Part shown: positions 15,209 to 23,628 of the stretch, piece after piece
How the letters are laid out: each line of letters opens with the position of its first letter
How positions within the stretch are numbered: position 1 is the first letter of the stretch
NCBI GenBank assembly: GCA_023151115.1
Contig: JAKLJP010000076.1
Location: 1 to 25,370, forward strand
Length of the DNA stretch: 25,370 nucleotides
Direction: 5' to 3'
Origin: Anaerolineae bacterium
Lineage (GTDB): Bacteria > Chloroflexota > Anaerolineae > 4572-78 > J111
Position numbers and translations under genes: made by a program
Notes under the pieces: model-generated
What the model saw: the letters and a program-made list of their open reading frames with translations, nothing else
Told to the model about the DNA's origin: nothing
Databases searched by the model: none

Positions 15209-16249
15209 ATGACTAAAATCGTTTATTTGGTTGCGTCTCATACTAACCCTGAACAGGTTGTCAGGCTGGTAAAAGCACTTAAAACAGGAATGTGCTCGTC
15301 AACAGTGATTATCCATCACGACTACTCCAAATCTTTCCTTGATCCAAAAGCCTTTGAGGGTTTATCTGATGTCTTGATTATAGATAATTATGTGCCGGTG
15401 GAATGGGGAAATTTCTCCATGGTCAGGATGAAATTGCATATACTTGAGTTATTGACTCATCTTGAATTCGACTGGATAGTTTTCCTGTCAGGGCAAGATT
15501 ACCCGATTCAGCCTTTAACCCAGATCGAAGATTTTTTAGAAACCACCTCTTATGATGGTTTTATGAGCGGCGTTCCGATTGAAAATGGTATTCCCTGCGG
15601 GCCTGTCGAATGTGCCAAATTAAATTCGACCAACCATCACTGCTCGGATTGTATGGCTCGATATTATTATCAATATTATGAGACGCCACGTCAGCTCGAC
15701 TGGGATAACTTGCCTAAACGGCTGCGCCAGGCTTTTAATAGACTTCAAAAGTATTTAGTTAAAGCTCAAGCTCTAATCTATATCCGATCCTTCCCATTTG
15801 CTAAAGATAAGCCTAAAAAAATGATCGGGTTCAGATCGCTGTGGAAACCTTTTCCGGCTGATTTTAAGTTTTACAAAGGCTCTCAATGGTTTACCCTTAA
15901 CCGGGCCTGTATTCATTACATTCACCAATATGTTCAATCCCATCCTCAATTTGTAAAATATTACGAGCGTACTCTCTTTTCTGAGGAATCCTTTTTTCAA
16001 ACAATCTTACTAAACCAAACTACGCTGAAAATACTTAATGATAATAAAAGGCTGATCCGCTGGCCCAACGCCAAATCATCCAGCCCCGATATTCTAAAGA
16101 AACAAGATTTTGATTATCTTATCGCTTCTGATCACCATTTTGCGCGTAAGTTTGATATAAATATTGATGGGGAGATACTCAATATGCTGGATGAGCATGT
16201 TTTATCAGGGTCAAAAAGTGATAAAGTTCCTGATTCATGCGTATTTTAA
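15209..16249 (+). CDS. Beta-1,6-N-acetylglucosaminyltransferase-like glycosyltransferase (GT14, Core-2/I-branching)
   Basis: The protein matches the Branch/GT14 family, which adds GlcNAc or xylose in beta linkage. Visible marks are YLVASHTNPEQVVRLVKAL (6-24), the HHD block (36-38), EWGNFSMVRM (65-74), FLSGQDYPI (92-100), GSQWFTLNR and the acidic EESFFQTIL stretch late in the chain. There is no membrane segment, so it is probably cytosolic. It is 346 aa long. The ATG at 15209 has only a weak ribosome site. The gene overlaps the next by 13 bp. The DNA looks richer in A/T than the CDP-sugar genes before it, judged by eye, which may point to separate acquisition of this module. Confidence 0.88.
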   Translation: MTKIVYLVASHTNPEQVVRLVKALKTGMCSSTVIIHHDYSKSFLDPKAFEGLSDVLIIDNYVPVEWGNFSMVRMKLHILELLTHLEFDWIVFLSGQDYPIQPLTQIEDFLETTSYDGFMSGVPIENGIPCGPVECAKLNSTNHHCSDCMARYYYQYYETPRQLDWDNLPKRLRQAFNRLQKYLVKAQALIYIRSFPFAKDKPKKMIGFRSLWKPFPADFKFYKGSQWFTLNRACIHYIHQYVQSHPQFVKYYERTLFSEESFFQTILLNQTTLKILNDNKRLIRWPNAKSSSPDILKKQDFDYLIASDHHFARKFDINIDGEILNMLDEHVLSGSKSDKVPDSCVF

Positions 16250-17523
16250 TTGACCATGGTTGTTACGATTTACTCAATCAAGGCGATGTGGCTATGCTTC
16301 AAGTAGCCGTAACCAGATTAAACCGTTTATGGCCTGGAGCTTTCATCCAAGTTATTACAGATGCGCCCGACCGACTGGCTATCTACTGTGCCAATGCCCA
16401 TCCGGTACATCCCCATACTCGTCTCAGTTGGAATAAAGCCGGCAGACTATTTGGCCGTCTCCAGCAAGCTCGTACCAGCTGGGTTTCGGAACAATTGTTC
16501 AACTTAGAAAGAGCAATCTGGCGGCGTTGGCCCCGGTTAGTACAGTGCCTGGTCCAATCGAAATTGAAACGGCGAGGTCTTAAGGTTAACCTGGAGGAAA
16601 TAAATGATTTTTCTGAAGCTTTTTGGGGGGCTGATCTCATCATTGCAAGTGGAGGGGGCTACATTAATGATGCGTTCCGATGGCATGCTGTTAAACTGTT
16701 GGATATGCTAAAAATAGCAACAGAGTTTGGTATTCCCACGGCTATGTTCAGCCAGGGGCTAGGGCCAATTCAGCATCCAGAGTTGCAGGCTAAAGTAAAA
16801 ACAACACTACCCCTGGTAGACCTGCTTACCACTCGAGAAGGCCAGCATAGCCTATCTCTGCTCACTTCTCTGGACGCTTTACCCGGCCAGGTGATCACTA
16901 CCGGCGATGACGCCATTGAATTGGCTTATACGCACCGTTCTTCGCACCCTGGAATGGGTATTGGCTTGAATCTTCGCGCCGCAGCCTACTCTGGGGTGGA
17001 TAATGAGGTGATTAAAGTCGTTCGAACCGTTGTAGGTGTTGCTGCTCAAAAATATAGTGCCCGGCTCATTCCATTGCCTATTTCATTTTATTATGAAGAG
17101 TCGGATGTTACGACTCTTCAGCAACTTCTACAGGGGTATGATGATGCCTCGGATGGAGGACAGAGCCTTGACCATCCCTTAAAAATTATGGAGCAGGTCG
17201 GATGTTGCCGGGTGGTGGTTACAGGGAGCTACCATGCTGGGGTTTTTGCTTTAGCCCAGGGTATACCGGTGGTTGGTTTGGTTAAATCTGCCTATTATGG
17301 GGATAAATTTTCTGGATTAGCCAATCAATTTGGCCTGGGTTGTGAGATTATCTCGTTAGATGACCCCCGGCTCTATGATAAGCTTATGCTTGGGATTGAG
17401 ACGGCCTGGAAATCAGCAGAATCGGTCAGGCCTCATTTGCTAAAAGCAGCAGTCGCTCAGATTGAGGCCGGACAAGCCGCCTATCGACAGCTTTATAAGT
17501 TGGTTAAGCGTCGCTATGATTAA
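16237..17523 (+). CDS. Polysaccharide pyruvyl transferase family protein
   Basis: This belongs to the PS_pyruv_trans family (CsaB/WcaK-like), whose characterised members transfer pyruvate ketals from PEP to sugars. Family blocks in order are NQGDVAMLQ (15-23), SGGGYINDAF, FSQGLGPIQ, LLTTREGQHS, a GIGLNLR stretch opening the second Rossmann-like half, and TGSYHAGVFALAQGIPVVGL with the conserved His. The length is 428 aa. It starts at ATG 16237 inside the end of the GT14 gene, and its own stop overlaps the next start, so the three genes are translated as a unit. Ketal pyruvate would add negative charge to the polymer. Not all family members are proven pyruvyl transferases. Confidence 0.88.
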   Translation: MRILIDHGCYDLLNQGDVAMLQVAVTRLNRLWPGAFIQVITDAPDRLAIYCANAHPVHPHTRLSWNKAGRLFGRLQQARTSWVSEQLFNLERAIWRRWPRLVQCLVQSKLKRRGLKVNLEEINDFSEAFWGADLIIASGGGYINDAFRWHAVKLLDMLKIATEFGIPTAMFSQGLGPIQHPELQAKVKTTLPLVDLLTTREGQHSLSLLTSLDALPGQVITTGDDAIELAYTHRSSHPGMGIGLNLRAAAYSGVDNEVIKVVRTVVGVAAQKYSARLIPLPISFYYEESDVTTLQQLLQGYDDASDGGQSLDHPLKIMEQVGCCRVVVTGSYHAGVFALAQGIPVVGLVKSAYYGDKFSGLANQFGLGCEIISLDDPRLYDKLMLGIETAWKSAESVRPHLLKAAVAQIEAGQAAYRQLYKLVKRRYD

Positions 17524-18715
17524 TAAAACACATCTTTGGCCTGAACAACCAAGTGAAACGGGCGATACGATTACCTGGGGGGTCACTATCGAGAATGCCA
17601 ACAACAAATGCTCCCATCTTTGGTATCGTATACCACTTGAGTACAAAGAGATAATTACGGCTGGGTGTGAACCGTTTGTATTAGGTGCCCTTTTTATGGC
17701 CATGAGTCAGGCGACCGACCTGGTGGTGCATGGCCAAGTTTCGCCTTCGCTCTTGAGGAACTTAGAAGAGTTTCAAAATGCCTGGATTAGTTGGCGGCCG
17801 GAGTGGTATACCAAGATTGAAATCATGGCTGATCGGGAACTTGAATCCTCAAAAGCCGTTAACTCAGCCAGGGCGATCATGGCTTTTTCCGGCGGAGTTG
17901 ACGCCAGTTTTACTGCCTGGTCTCACAAAAAGGGACAACGGGGGCGCCTCACTTGTGATATAGCCACAGGGGTAATGGTCCATGGCTTCGATATCCCTCT
18001 AGATCGGGGCGATGATTTTCGGTTCGCCGCAGAAAAGTCTACCAGGATGCTGGCCAGTTTGGGAATGACACTGATTCCTGTTACGACTAATTTCCGAGAA
18101 TTGGAGGGTGATTGGGAGGATACACACGGCGCCGGCCTGGCTTCGTGTTTGATGTTATTCCAGGATAATTATGCCCGGGGGGTGATTGCCAGCACTGAAC
18201 CTTATAATAGTTTAGTCATCCCATGGGGATCTAATCCCATCACCGATCCTTTATTGTCAGGCAACTCTTTCCAAATTATCCATGATGGCGCTGCTTTCAC
18301 TCGAAGTGAAAAAATCAGAACAATTGCCCAGTGGCCGGAAGCACTGCGTAATTTGCGGGTTTGCTGGCAAGGTGAGCAAAAGGATCGTAATTGTGGACGC
18401 TGTGAAAAGTGTGTGCGTACTATATTAAATTTTCGAGTCATGGGCATTGATTTGCCTGAATGTTTTGAGCATGACGTAACCGACCAGCAGATTTTGAGCT
18501 TAAAAGGCTTGAGGCCCGGCACGCCGCAGTTTGTCTCTTTAGAAGAGATACTCTCAACCGCCAGAACTGCCGCCATCTCTGAATCTTGGGTTACAGCCCT
18601 GGAGCAGTGTCTGTACAAAAATAGAATGGGGGCAAATGGTCAACACAGTTTCCGGCAACGACTCAGAAAAATTATCCCTCTTACGTTACGTAGGCAGTTC
18701 CATCGCTCGATGTGA
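17516..18715 (+). CDS. QueC-like PP-loop protein of unknown function in a polysaccharide locus
   Basis: The protein combines a PP-loop, AFSGGVDASF (123-132), with a QueC-like zinc-site motif: Cys283, Cys293, Cys296 and Cys299 in CWQGEQKDRNCGRCEKCVRT. An N-terminal region (about 1-110) has the phrase DLVVHGQVSPSLLRNLEEF and no known role. A conserved-looking STEPYNSLVIPWGSNPITDP stretch lies between the two motifs. QueC uses this fold to turn a carboxylate into a nitrile; related enzymes make amides or thioamides. The last Ser of the PP-loop consensus SGGxDS is Ala here. The true start is ATG 17516, overlapping the previous stop by 8 bp, giving 399 aa. The context suggests ATP-dependent modification of a sugar or lipid carboxylate. 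It is not a normal queuosine gene, since no queuosine neighbours are present. Confidence 0.75.
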   Translation: MINKTHLWPEQPSETGDTITWGVTIENANNKCSHLWYRIPLEYKEIITAGCEPFVLGALFMAMSQATDLVVHGQVSPSLLRNLEEFQNAWISWRPEWYTKIEIMADRELESSKAVNSARAIMAFSGGVDASFTAWSHKKGQRGRLTCDIATGVMVHGFDIPLDRGDDFRFAAEKSTRMLASLGMTLIPVTTNFRELEGDWEDTHGAGLASCLMLFQDNYARGVIASTEPYNSLVIPWGSNPITDPLLSGNSFQIIHDGAAFTRSEKIRTIAQWPEALRNLRVCWQGEQKDRNCGRCEKCVRTILNFRVMGIDLPECFEHDVTDQQILSLKGLRPGTPQFVSLEEILSTARTAAISESWVTALEQCLYKNRMGANGQHSFRQRLRKIIPLTLRRQFHRSM

Positions 18716-18826
18716 TAGTTTTTAGTAGAATCAGACGGGGAATTAATAAAAGGGTGGTGATAATCGTTTCGCTATCTCTTCCTTAAATAGATGCTATTTG
18801 AATCAACATAATCGGAGAATTACGAC

Positions 18827-19717
18827 ATGATCTCAAAAGAATATAGTTCTCAATCACAAGTGGGAGTACCGGATTTGACGGCCCAGAATATAAACCAGAT
18901 ACCATTGGTGCGTATTGAACCCTCAAAAGGATGGGTTTCACTTAAACTTCACGAATTGTGGGAGTATCGGGAATTATTATATTTCCTGATCTGGCGCGAT
19001 ATTAAGGTGCGTTACAAACAAACGATTTTGGGAGCAGCCTGGGCTATTATCCAACCCTTTTTTACGATGATCGTTTTTAGCCTATTCTTTGGGAAGCTGG
19101 CTAAAGTTCCCTCAGATGGGATTCCCTATCCTATCTTTAGCTATGCGGCCCTGGTACCCTGGACTTTCTTTGCGCAAGGGTTGAGTCAGGCGTCGAATAG
19201 CTTGGTTGGTAGCTCCAACCTGATTAAAAAAATCTATTTTCCCCGTCTGGCCATACCTGTGGCTACGGTATTAGCCGGTATTGTAGATTTTGTATTGGCC
19301 TTCGCTGTCTTGATCCTGTTGATGTTATATTACGGGATTGTGCCGACGGCTAATGTGTTGTGGCTGCCACTTTTTTTGCTGCTGGCCTTAATTACCTCGC
19401 TGGGTACATCGTTGTGGTTATCTACCATGAACGTGCAATTTCGGGATGTGCGTTATACCGTACCTTTTATCACCCAGGTTTGGCTCTTTGCGACCCCCAT
19501 TGCTTATCCCAGTAGTTTGCTTTCTGAACCCTGGCGAACTTTATACGGCATTAACCCGATGGCAGGGGTCGTGGAGGGCTTTCGCTGGGCCTTGCTGGGT
19601 GCAGATACGGCCCCTGGGCCAATCATTCTCGTTTCGACTACAGCCGCCCTGGTTCTACTGGTGAGTGGCGCCTTCTACTTCCGTCGTATGGAAAAAACTT
19701 TTGCAGATGTGGTGTAA
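18827..19717 (+). CDS. wzm: ABC-2 type polysaccharide export permease (Wzm/TagG-like)
   Basis: This integral membrane subunit moves finished polysaccharide across the cytoplasmic membrane. After a soluble N-terminus, the family mark LLYFLIWRDIKVRYKQTILG (positions about 51-70) is followed by AAWAIIQPFFTMIVFSLFFG, the first membrane span. Further hydrophobic spans bring the total to about six, typical of ABC-2 permeases. PWTFFAQGLSQASNSLV and KKIYFPRLAIPVA are also characteristic. The length is 296 aa. The ATG has GGAG 9 nt upstream. The ATPase gene follows after 5 bp. The 111-bp gap before this gene shows no convincing terminator. Confidence 0.93.
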   Translation: MISKEYSSQSQVGVPDLTAQNINQIPLVRIEPSKGWVSLKLHELWEYRELLYFLIWRDIKVRYKQTILGAAWAIIQPFFTMIVFSLFFGKLAKVPSDGIPYPIFSYAALVPWTFFAQGLSQASNSLVGSSNLIKKIYFPRLAIPVATVLAGIVDFVLAFAVLILLMLYYGIVPTANVLWLPLFLLLALITSLGTSLWLSTMNVQFRDVRYTVPFITQVWLFATPIAYPSSLLSEPWRTLYGINPMAGVVEGFRWALLGADTAPGPIILVSTTAALVLLVSGAFYFRRMEKTFADVV

Positions 19718-19722
19718 AAATT

Positions 19723-21069
19723 ATGAGCGATATTGCCATCCGCGTAACTGACATTAGTAAACAGTATCACATTGGTAAGTTGCAGGGAAAATTCAAATAC
19801 GAAACGCTACGCGATACATTGAGCGAAACTTTTGGCGCGCCCTTTCGCCGGGCGGCTAAATTGTTGCGGGGCGAGGCTGCCAGCGCCTCCGAACTGGATG
19901 AAACCATCTGGGCGCTCAAGAGTGTTTCTTTTGAGGTTAAACGGGGTGAGGTGGTCGGTATCATTGGCCGTAATGGAGCGGGCAAAAGTACTCTGCTCAA
20001 AATCCTCTCGCGTATTACTGAACCAACCACCGGGGTGATTGATATTTATGGCCGGGTTGGCTCGTTACTGGAGGTAGGCACTGGGTTTCATCCAGAATTG
20101 ACCGGCCGTGAGAATATCTACTTAAATGGGGCTATCCTGGGCATGCGCCGCAATGAAATCGAGCGCAAATTTGATGAGATTGTGGCTTTTTCCGAGGTAG
20201 AAAAGTTTATTGATACCCCGGTGAAACATTACTCCAGCGGCATGTACCTGCGTTTAGCCTTTGCCGTAGCCGCTCATTTGGAGCCTGAAATCTTAATCGT
20301 AGATGAGGTGCTGGCAGTAGGTGATGCCCGTTTTCAACGCAAGTGCATTGATAAAATGCAAGATGTTGGTCAACAAGGCCGGACTGTTCTTTTTGTCTCC
20401 CATAATATGCCTGCTATTACTCGGCTTTGTGAGCGGGCTGTTCTTCTTGACGAAGGCCGGGTGATCCAAGATGGCTTGCCAAGCCAGGTGGTTAATACTT
20501 ATTTGAACGCTGGCCTGGGCACGACAGCCGTCCGTGAATGGCCGGATCCGCTCAAGGCCCCGGGGGGTGAAGCGGCTCGTTTGCGGGCTGTGCAGGTCCG
20601 TACGGAAGAGGGCGAGATTAGCGATGCCATGGATATCCGCCGGCCCATCCGCGTCGAGATGGAGTACGAAGTCCTCAAGCCGGGTTTTATCTTCATGCCT
20701 CATTTTCATTTCTTCAATGAAGAAAGCGCCCATGTTTTTGTAACCCTCGACCAGGACCCTACTTGGCACCAAAAACCTCGCCCGATTGGAAGATACATAA
20801 GTACGGCCTGGATTCCAGGGAATCTTTTATCTGAGGGTACTCTATATGTGACGCCGGCTCTGACCACCTTGAATCCAAAAATGCCTCAGTTTTATGAGCG
20901 TGATGCCATTGCCTTTCAAGTGGTTGATAGCATAGAGGGTGATTCTGCACGGGGCCAATGGACGGGACGATTAGGTGGAGTAGTGCGGCCTCTCCTTAAA
21001 TGGGATACTCAATTTATTACAAATGGCCAGGAAACTGCCGCTTTATCAGTTCGGGAAGTAATAAAATGA
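19723..21069 (+). CDS. wzt: Polysaccharide ABC transporter ATPase with C-terminal sugar-binding domain (Wzt-like)
   Basis: This is the ATPase of the exporter. Walker A is GRNGAGKST (82-90), the ABC signature is YSSGMYLRL (170-178), Walker B is LIVDEVLAVGD (191-201) and the switch His is at 217. The N-terminal insert before IWALKSVSFEV is typical of the Wzt/TagH group. Residues from about 260 to 448 form an extra beta-rich domain, like the Wzt C-terminal domain that recognises the modified non-reducing end of the glycan. This implies that a terminal decoration controls chain length and export. The stop overlaps the next start by 4 bp (ATGA). Confidence 0.93.
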   Translation: MSDIAIRVTDISKQYHIGKLQGKFKYETLRDTLSETFGAPFRRAAKLLRGEAASASELDETIWALKSVSFEVKRGEVVGIIGRNGAGKSTLLKILSRITEPTTGVIDIYGRVGSLLEVGTGFHPELTGRENIYLNGAILGMRRNEIERKFDEIVAFSEVEKFIDTPVKHYSSGMYLRLAFAVAAHLEPEILIVDEVLAVGDARFQRKCIDKMQDVGQQGRTVLFVSHNMPAITRLCERAVLLDEGRVIQDGLPSQVVNTYLNAGLGTTAVREWPDPLKAPGGEAARLRAVQVRTEEGEISDAMDIRRPIRVEMEYEVLKPGFIFMPHFHFFNEESAHVFVTLDQDPTWHQKPRPIGRYISTAWIPGNLLSEGTLYVTPALTTLNPKMPQFYERDAIAFQVVDSIEGDSARGQWTGRLGGVVRPLLKWDTQFITNGQETAALSVREVIK

Positions 21070-21860
21070 AGCGTTACAGCATGCGAACACCCGGCGAATT
21101 GGCGGGTAAGCTCTTAAAAGCCGGAGGGCGGCGCGTGATGGGAACGATCACCCATGTTTTGACCCAGGAACCTGTCGCTGCCCTTACCTTTGATGACGGT
21201 CCCCACCCGGAATTTACGCCTCGTCTGCTGAATATTCTTGAAAAGTATCAGGCCCAGGCAACTTTTTTTATGATTGGTCAGATGGCCCATCAGCAGCCAG
21301 CCATGGTGCGGCAGATTGTTCAGGCGGGGCACACCATTGGGAATCATAGCTGGGATCATCCCTCATTTCCTTTGATAACCAGTCACCAGCGGCGGTCTCA
21401 ACTGAGGGCGTGTGAACAAGCGGTTACGCCTTACGGGCAGAAATTATTTCGGCCCCCCTACGGCCATCAAAACGTAGCCTCACGGCTTGATTTATTGCGG
21501 CTGGGCTACCAGGTTGTTACCTGGAATGTGGTGGCCTATGACTGGCTTGACCATGACGCAGCTTGGATAAATCACCGATTGACCAGTCAAATTAAGCCTG
21601 GCAGCATCATTCTCCTTCATGATGCTCTTTACCATGCGCTCAAGCCGGAATACATCAACCGCGAAGCTATGCTCGAAGCGGTGGATCTCCTTTTAGGGCA
21701 GCTTAGCGGCTCTTTCCGCTTTATCACTGTACCTCAATTACTACAATGTGGACGCCCTCGTTTACAAAACTGGTATAAGCACGGTGATTTGAATTGGCTC
21801 AACCAGCTTGATGGACCCAATGCGGTAGGCCGGCGTTATGTTCGTCAGGATGGAATATAA
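21066..21860 (+). CDS. Polysaccharide deacetylase (NodB/CE4), no signal peptide
   Basis: All five CE4 motifs are present: TFDDGPHPEFT (41-51), HSWDHPSF (94-101), RPPYG (129-133), VVTWNVVAYDW (150-160) and ILLHDA (182-187). The Asp pair at 43-44 and His94/His98 are the expected base and metal ligands. The ATG at 21066 overlaps the Wzt stop; the frame upstream to 21000 lies inside wzt and is rejected. The product is 264 aa, with no signal peptide or membrane anchor. It should therefore act in the cytosol, on a lipid-linked or nucleotide-linked N-acetyl sugar. This differs from the lipoprotein deacetylase at 3696. A C-terminal extension after FRFITVPQLLQ has no known role. Confidence 0.92.
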   Translation: MKRYSMRTPGELAGKLLKAGGRRVMGTITHVLTQEPVAALTFDDGPHPEFTPRLLNILEKYQAQATFFMIGQMAHQQPAMVRQIVQAGHTIGNHSWDHPSFPLITSHQRRSQLRACEQAVTPYGQKLFRPPYGHQNVASRLDLLRLGYQVVTWNVVAYDWLDHDAAWINHRLTSQIKPGSIILLHDALYHALKPEYINREAMLEAVDLLLGQLSGSFRFITVPQLLQCGRPRLQNWYKHGDLNWLNQLDGPNAVGRRYVRQDGI

Positions 21861-21930
21861 GGTATGAACCCTGTAAATAACCAGAGAGGGCGACAGGATG
21901 ATGGCGTTGAAGTTAACTTAAAGAGGATTA

Positions 21931-22794
21931 ATGAAACTAAGTGTAATTATCCCTTGTTATAATGGGGCCAACACCATCGCCGACCAGCTTGAGGCGTTAG
22001 CTAATCAGGAGTGGTCCGAACCGTGGGAGATTATTGTTGCTGACAACCGTTCTACCGATAATTCAATGGCCATTGTCAAACAATATCAAGAGCGACTACC
22101 CAATCTACGTATTGTTGACGCTTCGGCTCGGCAAGGGCAACCTTATGCCCTTAATTGTGGTGCAGAGGCAGCTGTGGGCGAATCCCTGGCCTTTTGTGAC
22201 GCTGACGATGTAGTGGGTCCATGTTGGTTGGTCGCTATGGGGCAAGCTCTCTCTAAATATGACTTTGTGGCTTGCCGTTTTGATACTGAGAAACTTAACC
22301 CTCCCTGGCTCTCCAAAAGCCGGGCAAACCCACAGCGTAATGGTCTCAAGCAATATACGTATCCCCCCTATTTAGCCCATGCGGGGGGGGGGAGTTTGGG
22401 GGTTAAACGTTATTTGCACCAAACTATTGGCGGGTTTGACGAGACGCTACCTTTCCTCCACGATACAGATTATTGTTGGCGTCTGCAACTGGCCGGGACA
22501 GAACTTCATTTTGTAGGAGATGCGGTTATGTATATCCGTTACCGCGAAACATTAAGGGGTATTTATCGTCAAGCCCGCAATTATGCTGAGTATAATGTCC
22601 TGCTTTACAAAAGGTATCGTCCCTTAGGGATGCCCCCGCTCTCCTGGAAAACCGGGCTGCGAGCATGGCTAAAACTAGCCAAACGCCCCCAACGGATTTT
22701 AAGCCTGGAAGGCCGGGCCAGATTTTTGTGGCAGTTTGGCTGGTGTATGGGACGGTTACAAGGTAGTATCAAACATCGAGTTTGGGCGCTCTAA
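21931..22794 (+). CDS. Family 2 glycosyltransferase
   Basis: This GT-A fold glycosyltransferase begins LSVIIPCYNGANTI (3-16), with ADNRSTDNS (37-45), the DAD metal-binding motif in FCDADD (88-93) and the acceptor-side GGFDETLPFLHDTDYCWRLQ stretch. It has no membrane segment. It is 287 aa. The ATG follows AGAGG by 4-5 nt. The gene contains a run of ten G (22383-22392) coding for part of AHAGGGSLG, at the place where the family usually has a Gly-rich motif. Slippage there would switch the gene off. It probably adds one sugar to the repeat unit on the cytosolic side. Confidence 0.92.
   Translation: MKLSVIIPCYNGANTIADQLEALANQEWSEPWEIIVADNRSTDNSMAIVKQYQERLPNLRIVDASARQGQPYALNCGAEAAVGESLAFCDADDVVGPCWLVAMGQALSKYDFVACRFDTEKLNPPWLSKSRANPQRNGLKQYTYPPYLAHAGGGSLGVKRYLHQTIGGFDETLPFLHDTDYCWRLQLAGTELHFVGDAVMYIRYRETLRGIYRQARNYAEYNVLLYKRYRPLGMPPLSWKTGLRAWLKLAKRPQRILSLEGRARFLWQFGWCMGRLQGSIKHRVWAL
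22383..22392 (+). repeat. Run of ten G within the GT2 gene
   Basis: Ten consecutive G lie inside codons for Ala-Gly-Gly-Gly. Runs of this length in glycosyltransferase genes are prone to slipped-strand mispairing and act as on/off switches in some bacteria. In this window the frame is open. A nine-base run in selB (6392-6400) shows that long G/C runs also occur outside the locus, so the run may be neutral. Confidence 0.5.
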
Positions 22795-22812
22795 AGGTCA
22801 TATTTAAGGAAG

Positions 22813-23583
22813 GTGGTTTGTCAATTTATTAAGATGGACCATAGTGTGAGCTCAACTCAGGATAACTTACAACAAAATCTGCTTGCTCGTCGCCAACCCG
22901 TTACAAAAACACTCAGAGATATAGTGGCGCGCAGTTGGGTGCAGACAATGATAAAATTTGCCCCGGTTTCGCCCTTGTTTCTTCGCCTGGCCGAACTGCC
23001 GATGGGTATTTACAAGGATAAGCGCCGCTGGCTGCGTTATTTTGGAGAGCGACCCTATATTTCGTCTAAGGCTCAGGTCAGTTGCCCCACTCTAAAACTT
23101 GGACCTCGCTGTTTTATTGATGATTACGTGACCATTTATGCCCATCCCAAGGCGCGGGGCGGGGTTTACCTGGCCGAAAATGTGCATATTTATCGTTGGT
23201 CAATGGTGGAATTGGGCGAGGGAGAAGGCAGCCTTAAAGTTGACCGCAACACTTATATCCAGTCCGGTTGCATCTTCAACGCCTTTGTGGGCAACATCAT
23301 CATTGGCGCTGATTGTATGATTGCCGCGCGATGCGCCTTTACACCTTACCAGCACGGCTTTGCCGATACCACTCGCCCGATGAGAGAACAACCCTTAACC
23401 AGTAAGGGAGATATTATAATTGAAGATGATGTCTGGCTGGGGCTAAATGTAGCGGTGATGGATGGGGTAAGGATTGGCCGGGGCGCTATCATCGGCGCGG
23501 GAGCGGTGGTAACAAAGGATATTCCACCCTACGCTCTTGCCGGTGGGGTTCCCGCTCAGGTCATTCGTTATCGTAAAGATTGA
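22813..23583 (+). CDS. Left-handed beta-helix acyltransferase (hexapeptide repeat, WcaF/LacA-like)
   Basis: This is a probable O- or N-acetyltransferase that decorates a sugar. From about residue 78 the chain shows hexapeptide turns. They include a [18 protein letters not shown] stretch, [17 protein letters not shown], and [20 protein letters not shown] followed by [19 protein letters not shown] and [11 protein letters not shown], the usual end of this family. The first 75 residues are basic and not recognised. The start is uncertain. GTG 22813 gives 256 aa but has its purine stretch too close, and ATG 22834 gives 249 aa but lacks a ribosome site. It lies 18 bp after the GT2 stop, so it is co-transcribed. 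The donor and target sugar cannot be told. Confidence 0.88.
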   Translation: MVCQFIKMDHSVSSTQDNLQQNLLARRQPVTKTLRDIVARSWVQTMIKFAPVSPLFLRLAELPMGIYKDKRRWLRYFGERPYISSKAQVSCPTLKLGPRCFIDDYVTIYAHPKARGGVYLAENVHIYRWSMVELGEGEGSLKVDRNTYIQSGCIFNAFVGNIIIGADCMIAARCAFTPYQHGFADTTRPMREQPLTSKGDIIIEDDVWLGLNVAVMDGVRIGRGAIIGAGAVVTKDIPPYALAGGVPAQVIRYRKD

Positions 23584-23628
23584 TCGGATAAAACGAGGAA
23601 TGGATGTGCTAGTTTAGCGGGGTACATC

